Positions 14,836 to 24,402 of a DNA stretch of 64,000 nucleotides are shown here, in pieces (position 1 is the stretch's first letter; every line of letters begins with the position of its first letter). The notes below the pieces were generated by a model. The model had not been told where the DNA came from and ran no database searches. It saw nothing but the letters and a program-made list of their open reading frames with translations. Location: assembly GCF_004768545.1 (NCBI RefSeq), contig NZ_CP038634.1:1426001-1490000 (forward strand). Direction: 5' to 3'. The stretch is from Cupriavidus oxalaticus. Lineage in GTDB: Bacteria > Pseudomonadota > Gammaproteobacteria > Burkholderiales > Burkholderiaceae. Made by a program: the position numbers and the translations under genes.

Positions 14836-16695
14836 TCAGCTGAACAGCAGCGCGACGCGGTAAGTGACAAACGCGGCCAGGTAGGCCAGCCCGGTCAGGT
14901 ACACGATCGATCCTGCCATGACCTTCCACGAGTTGGTCTCGCGGCGGATCACCGCCAGTGTCGAGATGCACTGCGGCGCGAACACGAACCACGCCAGCAG
15001 CGCCAGCGCGGTGGCCAGCGACCACTGCGCGGCGATCATCGGTGCCAGCTGCGCGGCCATGGCGTCTTCACTGCCAGACAGCGCGTACACCGTCGCCAGC
15101 GCGCCCACCGCCACTTCGCGCGCGGCCAGGCCAGGCACCAGCGCGATGCAGATCTGCCAGTTGAAGCCCACCGGCGCGAACACCTTCTGCAGCGCATGGC
15201 CGATCATGCCGGCAAAGCTGTAGTCGATGGCCGGCGCGGTCGCGCCTTCCGGCGGCGCCGGGAAGGTCGACAGGAACCACAGCAGCACGGTCAGCGTCAG
15301 GATCACCTTGCCCACGCGCGACAGGAAGATCCGGGCACGCTCCCACAGGCCGATGGCCACGTCGCGCACATTGGGGATGCGGTACGACGGCAGCTCCATC
15401 AGCAGCGGATGGTCGGTGCGGTCGCGGCGGAAGAACTTGAGCGCATAGGCCACCACCAGTGCGCTGACGATGCCTGCCACGTACAGCGCAAACAGCACCA
15501 GCCCCTGCAGGTTGAACAGGCCCATCACCGTGCGTTCGGGGATAAAGGCGCCGATCAGCAGCGCATACACCGGCAGCCGTGCCGAGCAGGTCATCAGCGG
15601 CGCCACCAGGATGGTGGTGAGGCGGTCGCGCGGATCCTGGATGGTGCGCGTGGCCATGATGCCGGGAATCGCGCAGGCAAAGCTCGACAGCAGCGGGATG
15701 AACGAACGGCCGGACAGCCCCGCACCCATCATCAGCCGGTCCAGCAGGAATGCCGCGCGCGGCAGGTAGCCCGATTCTTCCAGCGTGAGGATGAACAGGA
15801 ACAGGATCAGGATCTGCGGCAGGAACACCACCACGCTGCCCAGGCCCGCGATCAGGCCGTCGACCAGCAGGCTCTTGAGCAGGCCGTCGGGCAGATGCGC
15901 ACCAAGCAGTTCTCCGGCCCAGTGCACGCCGCCCTCGATGCCGTCCATCAGCGGCTCGGCCCAGGAGAACACCGCCTGGAACGTCAGGAACAGCAGCACC
16001 GCCAGCAGCAGCAGGCCGAACACCGGGTGCAGCACGATGCGGTCGAGCCGGTCGTCCAGCGCCGCGGTGCGCGCCGGCATGCTGACCGCTGTGGCCAGCA
16101 GGCGGTTGACCTCGGTGTGCACGTCAACGTCGCTGGCGGGCTCGGGCGAGGACGGCGGTGCGGCAGGCAGGGCGCCGTCGAGCAGCGCCAGCAGCGCTGC
16201 CGCGCCGTCGCGCTTGACCGCCACGGTGCTGACCACCGGCACGCCCAGCGCGGCAGCCAGCTTGTCGCGGTCGATCCGGATGCCGCGGCGCGCGGCGGCG
16301 TCGCTCATGTTGAGCACCACCACCATCGGCAGGCCCAGCCGGCGCAGTTCCAGCACGAAGCGCAGGTGCAGGCGCAGGTTGGTCGCGTCCACCACCGACA
16401 CCAGCAGGTCGGGACGCTGCTCGCCGGCGCGCACGCCCATGCAAACGTCGCGCGTGATGGCTTCATCCAGGCTCGCCGCGTGCAGGCTGTAGGCACCCGG
16501 CAGGTCCAGGATGCGCACCTGGCGTCCGGCCGGCGAGACGAAATGGCCTTCCTTGCGCTCGACGGTCACGCCGGCGTAGTTGGCCACCTTCTGCCGGCTG
16601 CCGGTCAGTCGGTTGAACAGTGCGGTCTTGCCGCAATTGGGATTGCCTACCAGCGCGATGCGCAGGGCAGGAGTCGGGGAAGCTGCTACAGACAT
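14836..16695 (-). CDS. feoB: Ferrous iron transporter FeoB
   Basis: 619 residues. The N-terminal G domain has GNPNCGKT (17-24), the NYAGVTVE switch I region, DLPGAYSL (G3) and VVLNMSD (G4). A polytopic membrane domain follows with the two conserved Gate motifs, including FACAIPGIMATRTI and the C-terminal APQCISTLAVIRRETNSWK. The protein is shorter than the ~770 residues of E. coli FeoB. It carries Fe2+ across the inner membrane, controlled by GTP hydrolysis. It follows feoA by 13 bp and is controlled with it by the Fur box at 17112. Confidence 0.96.
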   Translation of the reverse strand: MSVAASPTPALRIALVGNPNCGKTALFNRLTGSRQKVANYAGVTVERKEGHFVSPAGRQVRILDLPGAYSLHAASLDEAITRDVCMGVRAGEQRPDLLVSVVDATNLRLHLRFVLELRRLGLPMVVVLNMSDAAARRGIRIDRDKLAAALGVPVVSTVAVKRDGAAALLALLDGALPAAPPSSPEPASDVDVHTEVNRLLATAVSMPARTAALDDRLDRIVLHPVFGLLLLAVLLFLTFQAVFSWAEPLMDGIEGGVHWAGELLGAHLPDGLLKSLLVDGLIAGLGSVVVFLPQILILFLFILTLEESGYLPRAAFLLDRLMMGAGLSGRSFIPLLSSFACAIPGIMATRTIQDPRDRLTTILVAPLMTCSARLPVYALLIGAFIPERTVMGLFNLQGLVLFALYVAGIVSALVVAYALKFFRRDRTDHPLLMELPSYRIPNVRDVAIGLWERARIFLSRVGKVILTLTVLLWFLSTFPAPPEGATAPAIDYSFAGMIGHALQKVFAPVGFNWQICIALVPGLAAREVAVGALATVYALSGSEDAMAAQLAPMIAAQWSLATALALLAWFVFAPQCISTLAVIRRETNSWKVMAGSIVYLTGLAYLAAFVTYRVALLFS

Positions 16696-16708
16696 ATTCC
16701 GGAAGGGC

Positions 16709-17041
16709 TCACGCGGTCCGCTTGGTCCGCTCGTTCGGTGTGGGCGTCGTGGCGCCGGGCTGTTTGCCCGCTTCGGCAGGCGCGATGCTGGTCACCGAGG
16801 CGCTGGCGAGCTCGATGCCGATGCGCGCCGCTTCCACGCGGCGCAGCGCAAAGCGCGTAAAGCCGATCTGCGCGACCAGCGGATCCATGCCGAAGGGTCC
16901 GTAGGCGATGACCTGGACGATTTCGCCGGGAACAAAGCCTAGCTCTCGCAGGCGGCGCGCAACCGGGTCGCCGGGCGTGGCGTCGTCCACCGATTGCACT
17001 ACGGCGGGCGTGCGCCGTGGAAGTTCAGACAACCGCATCAT
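16709..17041 (-). CDS. feoA: FeoA-family ferrous iron transport accessory protein
   Basis: 110 residues (start ATG 17041, or the adjacent ATG at 17038). The SH3-like FeoA fold is recognisable from RRLRELGFVPGEIVQVIAYGPFGMDPLVAQIGFTRFALRRVEA, with the GF(V/I)PG turn and the typical ALRRxEA ending. A low-complexity ~30-residue tail (PAEAGKQPGATTPTPNERTKRTA) is extra to the usual ~75-residue FeoA. FeoA is cytosolic and assists FeoB. It is the first gene of the operon. Confidence 0.93.
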   Translation of the reverse strand: MMRLSELPRRTPAVVQSVDDATPGDPVARRLRELGFVPGEIVQVIAYGPFGMDPLVAQIGFTRFALRRVEAARIGIELASASVTSIAPAEAGKQPGATTPTPNERTKRTA

Positions 17042-17418
17042 GCTTCCAGTCCGTTGGCGCGGTCGTCCAACGCGGCCGTGATGCGGCCGGCATGACCTCG
17101 CCAGGTACGTAAATGAAAATCGTTTTCATTGTATCGCAAATAGGGCATGACGATGCCCCGCAAGTGGCGGGCACGCCAGCCGCCATGCCGCTGCGCGGCA
17201 GGAGGCGAATGATAACCGGTGACGGCGCGCGCGGAGGGGCCAAGCTTACGGCCGTGCGCTGGCACACATGCGCGCTAGCGTTTCGAAGTTCGGCTGTCCA
17301 AAACCTAATGCAACAGGTCTCATGCAGCACCATGCAATTACTACATTTGCGTTATTGGATGCCGCAAGCCTGCGGCGTTAAGCTCCAAGCACGCTGAACA
17401 CCCCGTTCCACGCGTACT
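17042..17418. other. Intergenic region upstream of feoA
   Basis: 377 bp with no credible gene. It contains the feo promoter/Fur box near the feoA end. The rest, toward the tail of the convergent LysR gene, shows nothing I can assign. Confidence 0.6.
17112..17130. promoter_or_regulatory. Fur box upstream of feoA
   Basis: AATGAAAATCGTTTTCATT, a near-perfect palindrome 71 bp upstream of feoA. It matches the 7-1-7 Fur pattern TGATAATnATTATCA at 11 of 14 defined positions. Iron-loaded Fur would repress feoAB here. Confidence 0.85.
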
Positions 17419-18366
17419 TCACAAGCCATCGGCCGCAGGGCCGGTGGCTTTTTCTTTGGACGTTGCTTCTTTGGACGCCGCTTTCGACGCCGCCTGCGCG
17501 GCCACCATCGCCACAAAGTTGTCGCGCGCGGGATGGTCGGGCGCCGTCTTCCACACGCAATAGACTTCAGAGCGCACCGCCGTGCCCGCCAGCGGCCGGA
17601 ATGCCGCCCCCGCCATGCCGGAACGCGCCAGCGCCGCCGGCACCACGGCCACGCCCATGCCCTGCGAGACCAGCGAGACCACCGAGAGCCAGTGGCGCAC
17701 TTCGTGCCGGATCTGCGGGTAAAAGCCCTGGGCCGCGCACATATCGAAGATGCGGCTGTAGTAGTCCGGCGACGCTTTGCGCGAAAACAGCACGAAGGCC
17801 TCGCCGCGCAGGTCTGCGAGCGCCAGCTCCGGCTGCGCCGCGAGCGGGTGGTCCGCCGGCAGGCAGCAGACGAACGGTTCGGCATGCACCCGCGTGGCCC
17901 GCAGCGAGTCGGGCACCCGGCCGGTATGGATAAAGGCCGCGTCGAGCTCGTCGTGCAGCAGCGCATCGATCTGCTCCTGCGAGTTGAGCTCGGTCAGCGC
18001 CACCTGGATCCCCGGGTAAGCCGCCTCGAACCCGCGCAGGATCTGCGGCAGGCCGCGGTACAGCATCGAGCCGACAAAGCCGACACGCAGCCGGCCTATG
18101 GCGCCCGCTTCGATCTCGCGTGCCAGCAGCCGCGCGGCCTCGGCCTGCGCCAGCAATGCCGTGGCCGATTCGCGAAAGGCGCGCCCGGCCGCAGTCAGCC
18201 GTACGCCGCGGCTGTCGCGGTCGAACAGCCGGGCGCCGACCGAGGCTTCGAGCTGCTGGATGTTCAGCGACAGCGGCGGCTGCGAAATCGCAAGCCGGCG
18301 CGCGGCCCGGCCGAAGTGCAGTTCCTCTGCCAGCACAAGGAAATAGCGCAGGTGACGGAATTCCAT
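17419..18366 (-). CDS. LysR-family transcriptional regulator
   Basis: 315 residues, starting MEFRHLRYFLVLAEELHFGRAARRL, the classical CbnR/CatR-like N terminus. The helix-turn-helix is at 18-40 (RRLAISQPPLSLNIQQLE), the substrate-binding domain from ~90, and an odd Ala/Lys/Ser-rich tail (AAQAASKAASKEATSKEKA) at the end. It is divergent from the acyl-CoA dehydrogenase operon at 18499, separated by 132 bp with a LysR box, so it most likely regulates that operon. Confidence 0.9.
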   Translation of the reverse strand: MEFRHLRYFLVLAEELHFGRAARRLAISQPPLSLNIQQLEASVGARLFDRDSRGVRLTAAGRAFRESATALLAQAEAARLLAREIEAGAIGRLRVGFVGSMLYRGLPQILRGFEAAYPGIQVALTELNSQEQIDALLHDELDAAFIHTGRVPDSLRATRVHAEPFVCCLPADHPLAAQPELALADLRGEAFVLFSRKASPDYYSRIFDMCAAQGFYPQIRHEVRHWLSVVSLVSQGMGVAVVPAALARSGMAGAAFRPLAGTAVRSEVYCVWKTAPDHPARDNFVAMVAAQAASKAASKEATSKEKATGPAADGL

Positions 18367-18383
18367 GGCGATACAAAAATCAT

Positions 18384-18398
18384 ATTGATCGAGCCAAT
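18384..18398. promoter_or_regulatory. LysR-type binding box (ATTG-N7-CAAT)
   Basis: ATTGATCGAGCCAAT, a T-N11-A dyad 18 bp from the LysR start codon, inside the A+T-rich divergent promoter region (GATACAAAAATCATATTG...TTTTAGAATTAG). Confidence 0.65.
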
Positions 18399-18498
18399 TT
18401 TAGAATTAGACGCAAATCCTTGGGGTTTGAATAATGCAGGTCAAAGGGCCGCAGCGTGTTCGCCAACCATGCCGGTCCACCCGCCAAGGAGACCAGAC

Positions 18499-20298
18499 AT
18501 GCCGACCAGCGTCGTGCGCAATACCGCACCTCACGCCCAGCCCGACAGCCCCGCCGCCGCCCATCCGGTGCCCGACCGCCAGGGCGGGAGCCTGCTCGGC
18601 GCCGACCCCGAGTTGCGTGCGCTGCTGCCGCTCTACCTGCCCGCGGACCTGTTCAATCACCTGCTGCCGCACCTGGAGCGCATGGGCGCGCTGGCAGGCG
18701 GCGTGCTCGACGAACTGGCCGCCGTGGCCGACCAGAACCCCCCGACGCTGAGCTACCGCACCCGCAGCGGCATGGACGCGCAGCGCATCGACAAGCATCC
18801 CGCCTACGTGGAAATGGAGCGCGTGGCCTTCGCCGAATTCGGGTTGGCCGCCGCCTCGCACCGTGGTGGCGTGCTCGGCTGGGACAAGCCCATGCCGCCG
18901 GCGGCGAAGTACGCGCTCACCTATCTGTTCGTGCAGGCCGAGTTCGGCCTGTGCTGCCCGCTGTCGATGACCGATTCGCTGACGCGCACGCTGCGCAAGT
19001 TCGGCGATCCGGCGCTGGTCGGGAAATTCCTGCCCAACCTGACCACGCAGGTATTCGAAGACCTGTACCAGGGCGCCATGTTCATGACCGAGCAGGGCGC
19101 CGGCTCCGACGTGGCCGCCACCGCCACGCGCGCGGTGCGCGACACCGGCGCCGAGGGCGGCTGGCGCCTGCACGGCGACAAGTGGTTCTGCTCGAACCCC
19201 GACGCCGCGCTGGCGATGGTGCTGGCGCGCGTGGAAGACGAAGCCGGCAACGCCGTGCCCGGCCACAAGGGCGTGTCGCTGTTCCTGCTGCCGCGCAAGC
19301 TGGCCGACGGCAGCGACAACCAGTACCGCATCATCCGGCTCAAGGACAAGCTCGGCACGCGCTCGATGGCCAGCGGCGAGATCCGCCTCGAAGGCGCGCA
19401 GGCTTACCTCGTGGGCGAACCCGGCCGCGGCTTCGTGCAGATGGCCGACATGATCAACAACTCGCGTCTGTCCAACGGCGTGCGCGCCGCCGGCCTGATG
19501 CGCCGCGCGCTGACCGAGGGCCTGTTCATCGCGCATGAGCGCCGTGCCTTTGGCAAGCGCCTGGAGGACATGCCGCTGATGCGCCGCCAGCTGCTCAAGC
19601 TGACGTTGCCCACCGAGCAGGCCCGCACCATGGTGTTCCAGACCGCCGAGGCGCTGCGCCGCGCCGATGCCGGCGAGGCCGATGCCTACCCGCTGATGCG
19701 CATCCTGACACCGCTGATCAAGTTCCGCGCCTGCCGCGACGCGCGCAAGGTCACCGGCGACGCGATGGAGATCCGCGGCGGCTGCGGCTATATCGAGGAA
19801 TGGAGCGACCCGCGCCTGGTGCGCGACGCCCACCTCGGCTCGATCTGGGAAGGCACCAGCAATATCGTCGCGCTCGACGTGCTGCGCGCGATCCGCCGCG
19901 AAGGCGCGCTGCCGGTGCTGCAGGCACACCTGGCCGGGCTGCTGGCCGATACCCCGATGCACGCAGACGCACACGCCACCTTCGAAGGCGCCATCGCCGC
20001 TGCCGCGAAACTGGCCGCGCATGCCGCCGAAGCCGGCGCCGACGGCGACCTGCTGGCGCGCCAGGCGGCTTCCGCGCTGTACCACGTGACCACCGCGGTG
20101 GCGATGGCGTGGGAAGCCGGCCGCATCGGCTCGGTGCGCCGCATGCGCCTGGCGCAGCTGGTGCTGCGCCATCGCGTGCTGCCGCAGGATCCGCTGGCGG
20201 CAAGCACCGAGCCGGATTGGCTGGCCGAGACGGTGGCGCCCCCTGCTAACGGCGTGGTGCGCGCAGCGGGCGCGGTCGCAGACGTCAACGTGTTCTGA
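18499..20298 (+). CDS. Acyl-CoA dehydrogenase
   Basis: 599 residues, of the long acyl-CoA dehydrogenase type (~600 aa) rather than the ~380-aa core. The start at 18499 has AAGGAGA at 18486-18492. A ~60-residue extension precedes the catalytic core. Core signatures include MFMTEQGAGSDVAATATRA (FAD/substrate loop), WFCSNPDAALAMVLAR, IRLKDKLGTRSMASGEI, MINNSRLSNGVRAAGL, RGGCGYIEEWSDPRLVRDAHLGSIWEGTSNIVALDVLRAI, and a C-terminal helical extension. It oxidises an acyl-CoA to the 2-enoyl-CoA with FAD. As first gene of an operon with a Bug receptor and a CoA transferase, it probably works on a CoA-activated carboxylate taken up by the cell. Confidence 0.92.
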   Translation: MPTSVVRNTAPHAQPDSPAAAHPVPDRQGGSLLGADPELRALLPLYLPADLFNHLLPHLERMGALAGGVLDELAAVADQNPPTLSYRTRSGMDAQRIDKHPAYVEMERVAFAEFGLAAASHRGGVLGWDKPMPPAAKYALTYLFVQAEFGLCCPLSMTDSLTRTLRKFGDPALVGKFLPNLTTQVFEDLYQGAMFMTEQGAGSDVAATATRAVRDTGAEGGWRLHGDKWFCSNPDAALAMVLARVEDEAGNAVPGHKGVSLFLLPRKLADGSDNQYRIIRLKDKLGTRSMASGEIRLEGAQAYLVGEPGRGFVQMADMINNSRLSNGVRAAGLMRRALTEGLFIAHERRAFGKRLEDMPLMRRQLLKLTLPTEQARTMVFQTAEALRRADAGEADAYPLMRILTPLIKFRACRDARKVTGDAMEIRGGCGYIEEWSDPRLVRDAHLGSIWEGTSNIVALDVLRAIRREGALPVLQAHLAGLLADTPMHADAHATFEGAIAAAAKLAAHAAEAGADGDLLARQAASALYHVTTAVAMAWEAGRIGSVRRMRLAQLVLRHRVLPQDPLAASTEPDWLAETVAPPANGVVRAAGAVADVNVF

Positions 20299-20421
20299 CA
20301 CCGTATCCATCCCGATTGTTTGCTCCGCTCTCCCGCAAGCGGGAGTGGGAGCACCCCGCCTCGACGACGCCCCATACCATCCCGCCTCCGCGGGAGACGC
20401 CCTACACCAGGAGACAACGCC

Positions 20422-21399
20422 ATGAAACTCTGGCACCGCCTCGCGGCCATTGCCGCGTGCTCGCTCTGCATCGCCGCCCCCGCCTTCGCGCAGAAGGACT
20501 TCCCGACCAAGCCTATCATGATGGTCGTCACCTATCCGCCGGGCGGCCCGACCGACGCGATGGCCCGCACGCTGGCCGCCGCGCTCAAGACCAGCCTGGG
20601 CCAGCCGGTGGTGGTGGAAAACCGCGCCGGCGCCGGCGGCAACATCGGCGCGGAAGCGGTGGCGCGAGCGGAGCCCGACGGCTACACGCTGATGTTCGGC
20701 ACATCGGCGCCGCTGGCGATCAACGTCAGCCTCTATCGCAAGATCAACTACGACCCGGTCAAGAGCTTCGCCCCGGTGATCCAGATCGGCCAGCTGCCCA
20801 ACGTGCTGGTGGTGAACCCGTCGGTGCCGGCAAAGAACGTCAGCGAGCTGATCGCCTACGGCAAGGCGCATCCGGGCAAGCTCACCTATGCGTCGTCCGG
20901 CAACGGCGCCTCGTCGCACCTGGCCGGCGTGCTGTTCAACAACGTCACCGGCACCGACTTCCAGCACATTCCGTACAAGGGCACCGGCCCGGCGCTGAAC
21001 GACCTGCTCGGCGGCCAGGTCAGCATGACCTTCACCGACGTGCTGACCGCCATGCCCTTCATCAAGAGCGGCAAGGTGCGCGCGCTGGGCGTCACCAGCA
21101 GGGCGCGCTCGCAGGCGCTGCCGGATGTGCCGACTGTCGCCGAGCAGGGCGTGCCGGGCTTCGACGTTTCGGTGTTCTTCGGTGTCGTGGCGCCGGCGGG
21201 CACGCCGCCCGAAGTGATCGGCAAGCTCAACCGCGCCTTCGCCGATGCGCTCAAGCAGCCCGAGGTTCGCAAGACGCTGCAGGCGCAGGGCCTGGAATTC
21301 GCGCCGTCGACCACGCCGGAGCAGCTTGGCGGCTTCGTCAAGGCCGAGGTCGGCAAGTGGCGCGCTGTGGTGCAGAAGTCCGGCGCGCAGCTTGATTAA
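20422..21399 (+). CDS. Bug/TctC-family periplasmic binding protein
   Basis: 325 residues. The start at 20422 follows AGGAGACAACGCC, and the Sec signal peptide ends PAFA at about residue 23. The family motifs are FPTKPIMMVVTYPPGGPTDAMART and NRAGAGGNIGAEAVARAEPDGYTLMFG. It lies between the acyl-CoA dehydrogenase and the CoA transferase and is presumably their substrate receptor. It is clearly a different paralogue from the Bug protein at 6717. Confidence 0.9.
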   Translation: MKLWHRLAAIAACSLCIAAPAFAQKDFPTKPIMMVVTYPPGGPTDAMARTLAAALKTSLGQPVVVENRAGAGGNIGAEAVARAEPDGYTLMFGTSAPLAINVSLYRKINYDPVKSFAPVIQIGQLPNVLVVNPSVPAKNVSELIAYGKAHPGKLTYASSGNGASSHLAGVLFNNVTGTDFQHIPYKGTGPALNDLLGGQVSMTFTDVLTAMPFIKSGKVRALGVTSRARSQALPDVPTVAEQGVPGFDVSVFFGVVAPAGTPPEVIGKLNRAFADALKQPEVRKTLQAQGLEFAPSTTPEQLGGFVKAEVGKWRAVVQKSGAQLD

Positions 21400-21424
21400 G
21401 CGACCAAGCGAACAGGAGCCAGCC

Positions 21425-22546
21425 ATGACCCAATCCAGTCCCGGCGCGCTTGCCGGCATCCGCGTGGTCGACCTGTCGCGCATCCTGGGCGGCCCGTACT
21501 GCGGGCAGATCCTGGGCGACCACGGCGCCGACGTACTCAAGATCGAACCGCCGCAGGGCGACGACACCCGTACCTGGGGCCCGCCGTTCAAGGACGGCGT
21601 GGCGTCGTACTACTTCGGCCTGAACCGCAACAAGCGCGTGATGCGGCTGGACCTGACCACGGACGCCGGGCGCGAAGTCCTGCTCGCGCTTCTGGCCGAG
21701 GCCGACGTGCTGGTCGAGAATTTCAAGACCGGCACGATGGAGAAATGGGGGCTGGGCTATGACGTGCTGTCGGAGCGCTTTCCGCGGCTGGTGCATTGCC
21801 GCGTGTCGGGCTTCGGCGCGGATGGCCCGCTCGGTGGCCTGCCCGGCTATGACGCGGCGATCCAGGCGATGTCCGGCATCATGAGCATCAACGGCGAAGC
21901 CGATGGCGATGCGCTGCGGGTGGGTTTGCCGGTGGTCGACATGGTCACCGGGCTGAATGCGGCGATCGGCGTGCTGCTGGCGTTGCAGGAACGTGCGCGC
22001 AGCGGGCGCGGGCAGTTTGTCGAGGCCGCGCTGTATGACTCGGGGCTGTCGCTGCTGCATCCGCATGCGGCCAACTGGTTCATGAGCGGCAAGACGCCGC
22101 AGCGCACGGGGAATGCGCATCCCAACATCTATCCCTACGACACGGTGGCCACCGCGACGGACCCGATCTTCCTCGCGGTCGGCAATGACCGCCAGTTCCG
22201 CATCCTGTGCGAGCATCTCGGGGTGCCGGCACTGGCGGAAGACGAACGCTATGCCTGCGCCGGTGCGCGGTCGGTGAACCGCGTGGCGCTGAAGGCCGAG
22301 CTGGAGACGCACCTGCGCAAGCACGACGGCAAGGCACTGGCCGACACGCTGGTCGCCGCGGGCGTGCCGTGCGCACCGGTGCTATCGGTGGCCGATGCCC
22401 TGCAGCATCCGCACACATTGCATCGCGAGATGGTGGTGGAAATGGAAGGCGGCTACAAGGGACTGGGCGCGCCGGTCAAGCTTAGCCGGACGCCGGCCAG
22501 TTATCGGCATGCGCCGTTGAGTGAGGGGGAGGGGTTTCTTGATTGA
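21425..22546 (+). CDS. Type III CoA-transferase (CaiB/BaiF family)
   Basis: 373 residues. The N-terminal GIRVVDLSRILGGPYCGQILGDHGADVLKIEPPQGDDTR is the family signature. NRNKRVMRLDLTTDAGRE follows, and the catalytic Asp is expected at D143 in GYDAAIQAMSG. It transfers CoA between acyl-CoA and a free carboxylic acid, activating the operon's substrate for the acyl-CoA dehydrogenase. It begins 25 bp after the Bug gene and closes the operon. Confidence 0.93.
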   Translation: MTQSSPGALAGIRVVDLSRILGGPYCGQILGDHGADVLKIEPPQGDDTRTWGPPFKDGVASYYFGLNRNKRVMRLDLTTDAGREVLLALLAEADVLVENFKTGTMEKWGLGYDVLSERFPRLVHCRVSGFGADGPLGGLPGYDAAIQAMSGIMSINGEADGDALRVGLPVVDMVTGLNAAIGVLLALQERARSGRGQFVEAALYDSGLSLLHPHAANWFMSGKTPQRTGNAHPNIYPYDTVATATDPIFLAVGNDRQFRILCEHLGVPALAEDERYACAGARSVNRVALKAELETHLRKHDGKALADTLVAAGVPCAPVLSVADALQHPHTLHREMVVEMEGGYKGLGAPVKLSRTPASYRHAPLSEGEGFLD

Positions 22547-22625
22547 GATCCGGCTGTGAGGCGGGGGCCGCGGCCTGGCCAGCCGCAGGCACATCCCACG
22601 CGCCGCAGCCGGCCCGCCGCTCAGG

Positions 22626-24335
22626 TCAGCCCGGAATCATCCCAGGCAAGAGATAAGCCTGCACCATCGTGATGACCCCGATGACCACCGCGAACAACAG
22701 GCTGTGCTTGACGGTAAACCGGAACAGCTCCGATTCCTTCCCCACCAGTCCCGTCGCCGCGCAGGCCACTGCGATCGATTGCGGCGAAATCATCTTCGCG
22801 GTCACGCCGCCGGTGGTGTTGGCCGCCACCATCAGCGTATCGGACACGCCAATCTGGTGCGCGGTGGTGTTCTGCAGCGAGCAGAACAGCGCGTTGGACG
22901 ACGTATCCGATCCGGTCAGGAACACGCCCAGCCAGCCGAGGAACGGCGAGAAGAACGGGAACGCGGCACCGGTGCCGGCCAGCAGCAGCGCCAGCGTCGA
23001 CGACATGCCGGAGTAGTTCGCGACGAAGGCAAAGGCCAGCACCAGTCCGATCGACAGCACCGGGCGCGCCAGTTCCACCAGCGTTTCGCCGAAGGTAACA
23101 ACCAGGTCGCGCGGCTTCATGCGCAGCAGCACGGCCGAGATCAGCGCGGTCAGCAGGATGGCGGTGCCCACGGCGGACAGCAGGTCAAGCTTCAGCACGG
23201 CCTCATAGGCCTTGGGCGTGGCCACGATCGGCGCGGCCTTGATCACCATCTGGTCCAGCCCCGGCACCTTGAACTTCAGCACCGTGCCCGCCAGCGCGCC
23301 GTTGGCGGCGAACAGCGCCTTGAACGGCTGCAGGCTCCATACCGTGACGATCGCCGTCAGGATGCCGAACGGTGCCCAGGCGCGCAGCGTCTGCGCCAGC
23401 GTGTAGGGCGATGCCTTGCGGCTCACCGGCGCGGCGCCAAAGCCGCCGCCAAAGCCGCCCAGCGCCACGGTGCCGCCGCTGACCGTACTGCCTGCGCCGC
23501 CAGCGCGTTGCGACGCGCCGCGCGGCTGCCACACCTTCAGGAACGCCGCCAGCGACACCAGGCTGACCAGCGCCGAGGTGATGTCCGGCAGTTCCGGCCC
23601 GATATGGTTGGAAGTGAAGTACTGCGTCACCGCGAAGCTGCCGCCGCACACCAGCGCCGCCGGCCAGGTCTCGCGCACGCCCTTGGCGCCGTCCATCATG
23701 AACACCAGCCAGAACGGCACCAGCAGCGACAGCAGCGGCAGCTGGCGGCCGGCCATGGCGCCGATCAGGAAGGGATCGATGCCCGTGACCTGTCCGGCCA
23801 CGATGATGGGAATACCCATCGCGCCAAATGCCACCGGCGCGGTATTGGCGATCAGGCACAGTCCGGCGGCATACAGCGGATTGAAGCCCAGGCCGACCAG
23901 CAGCGCGGCGGTGATCGCCACCGGCGCGCCGAAGCCTGCCGCGCCTTCCAGGAAGGCGCCGAAGGCAAAGCCGATCAGCAGCATCTGCAGGCGCTGGTCG
24001 TCGGTGATCGCCAGCACCGAGGCGCGGATGATGTCGAACTGGCCGGTCTTGACCACGATCTTGTAGAGGAACACCGCGGTCACGATGATCCATGCGATCG
24101 GCCACAGCCCGTAGGCAAAGCCGAAGCCGGCCGAGGCCAGCGCCTGCTGCACCGGCATGCCGTAGGCGAAGATCGCCACGCCGAGCGCCAGCAGCAACGT
24201 GACCGCGGCGGCGACATGGCCCTTCATGCGCCACACGGCCAGCGCGATGAAGAAGAACAGGATGGGAATGGCCGCCGCCAGCGCCGACAGCCACAGGCTG
24301 CCTAGCGGCGTATAGAGTTGGGTCCAGGGTTGCAC
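22626..24335 (-). CDS. lldP: L-lactate permease
   Basis: 569 residues, polytopic (about 12-14 hydrophobic helices), of the lactate permease family (Lactate_perm). The GTG start at 24335 has AGGAG 9 bp upstream. Signatures include [33 protein letters not shown] and the C-terminal [17 protein letters not shown] and [23 protein letters not shown]. It takes up L-lactate (and possibly glycolate or D-lactate) with protons. It is the last gene of the lut operon, 67 bp after lutB. A cytosolic or linker stretch rich in Gly ([22 protein letters not shown]) is visible near residue 280. Confidence 0.93.
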   Translation of the reverse strand: MQPWTQLYTPLGSLWLSALAAAIPILFFFIALAVWRMKGHVAAAVTLLLALGVAIFAYGMPVQQALASAGFGFAYGLWPIAWIIVTAVFLYKIVVKTGQFDIIRASVLAITDDQRLQMLLIGFAFGAFLEGAAGFGAPVAITAALLVGLGFNPLYAAGLCLIANTAPVAFGAMGIPIIVAGQVTGIDPFLIGAMAGRQLPLLSLLVPFWLVFMMDGAKGVRETWPAALVCGGSFAVTQYFTSNHIGPELPDITSALVSLVSLAAFLKVWQPRGASQRAGGAGSTVSGGTVALGGFGGGFGAAPVSRKASPYTLAQTLRAWAPFGILTAIVTVWSLQPFKALFAANGALAGTVLKFKVPGLDQMVIKAAPIVATPKAYEAVLKLDLLSAVGTAILLTALISAVLLRMKPRDLVVTFGETLVELARPVLSIGLVLAFAFVANYSGMSSTLALLLAGTGAAFPFFSPFLGWLGVFLTGSDTSSNALFCSLQNTTAHQIGVSDTLMVAANTTGGVTAKMISPQSIAVACAATGLVGKESELFRFTVKHSLLFAVVIGVITMVQAYLLPGMIPG

Positions 24336-24402
24336 GGCTTAGTCTCCTACTTCAGTGGTGTTTCGGGAATTCTTTGTAGTTCTGGCAAACAGGCGGGCGT
24401 GC

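Noticed and set aside
18406..21591. Very long open frame of over 1000 codons on the minus strand
   Set aside because: It lies entirely antisense to the acyl-CoA dehydrogenase/Bug/CoA-transferase operon. Its translation is low-complexity (Arg/His/Ala-rich) without homology. Such frames arise from third-position GC bias.
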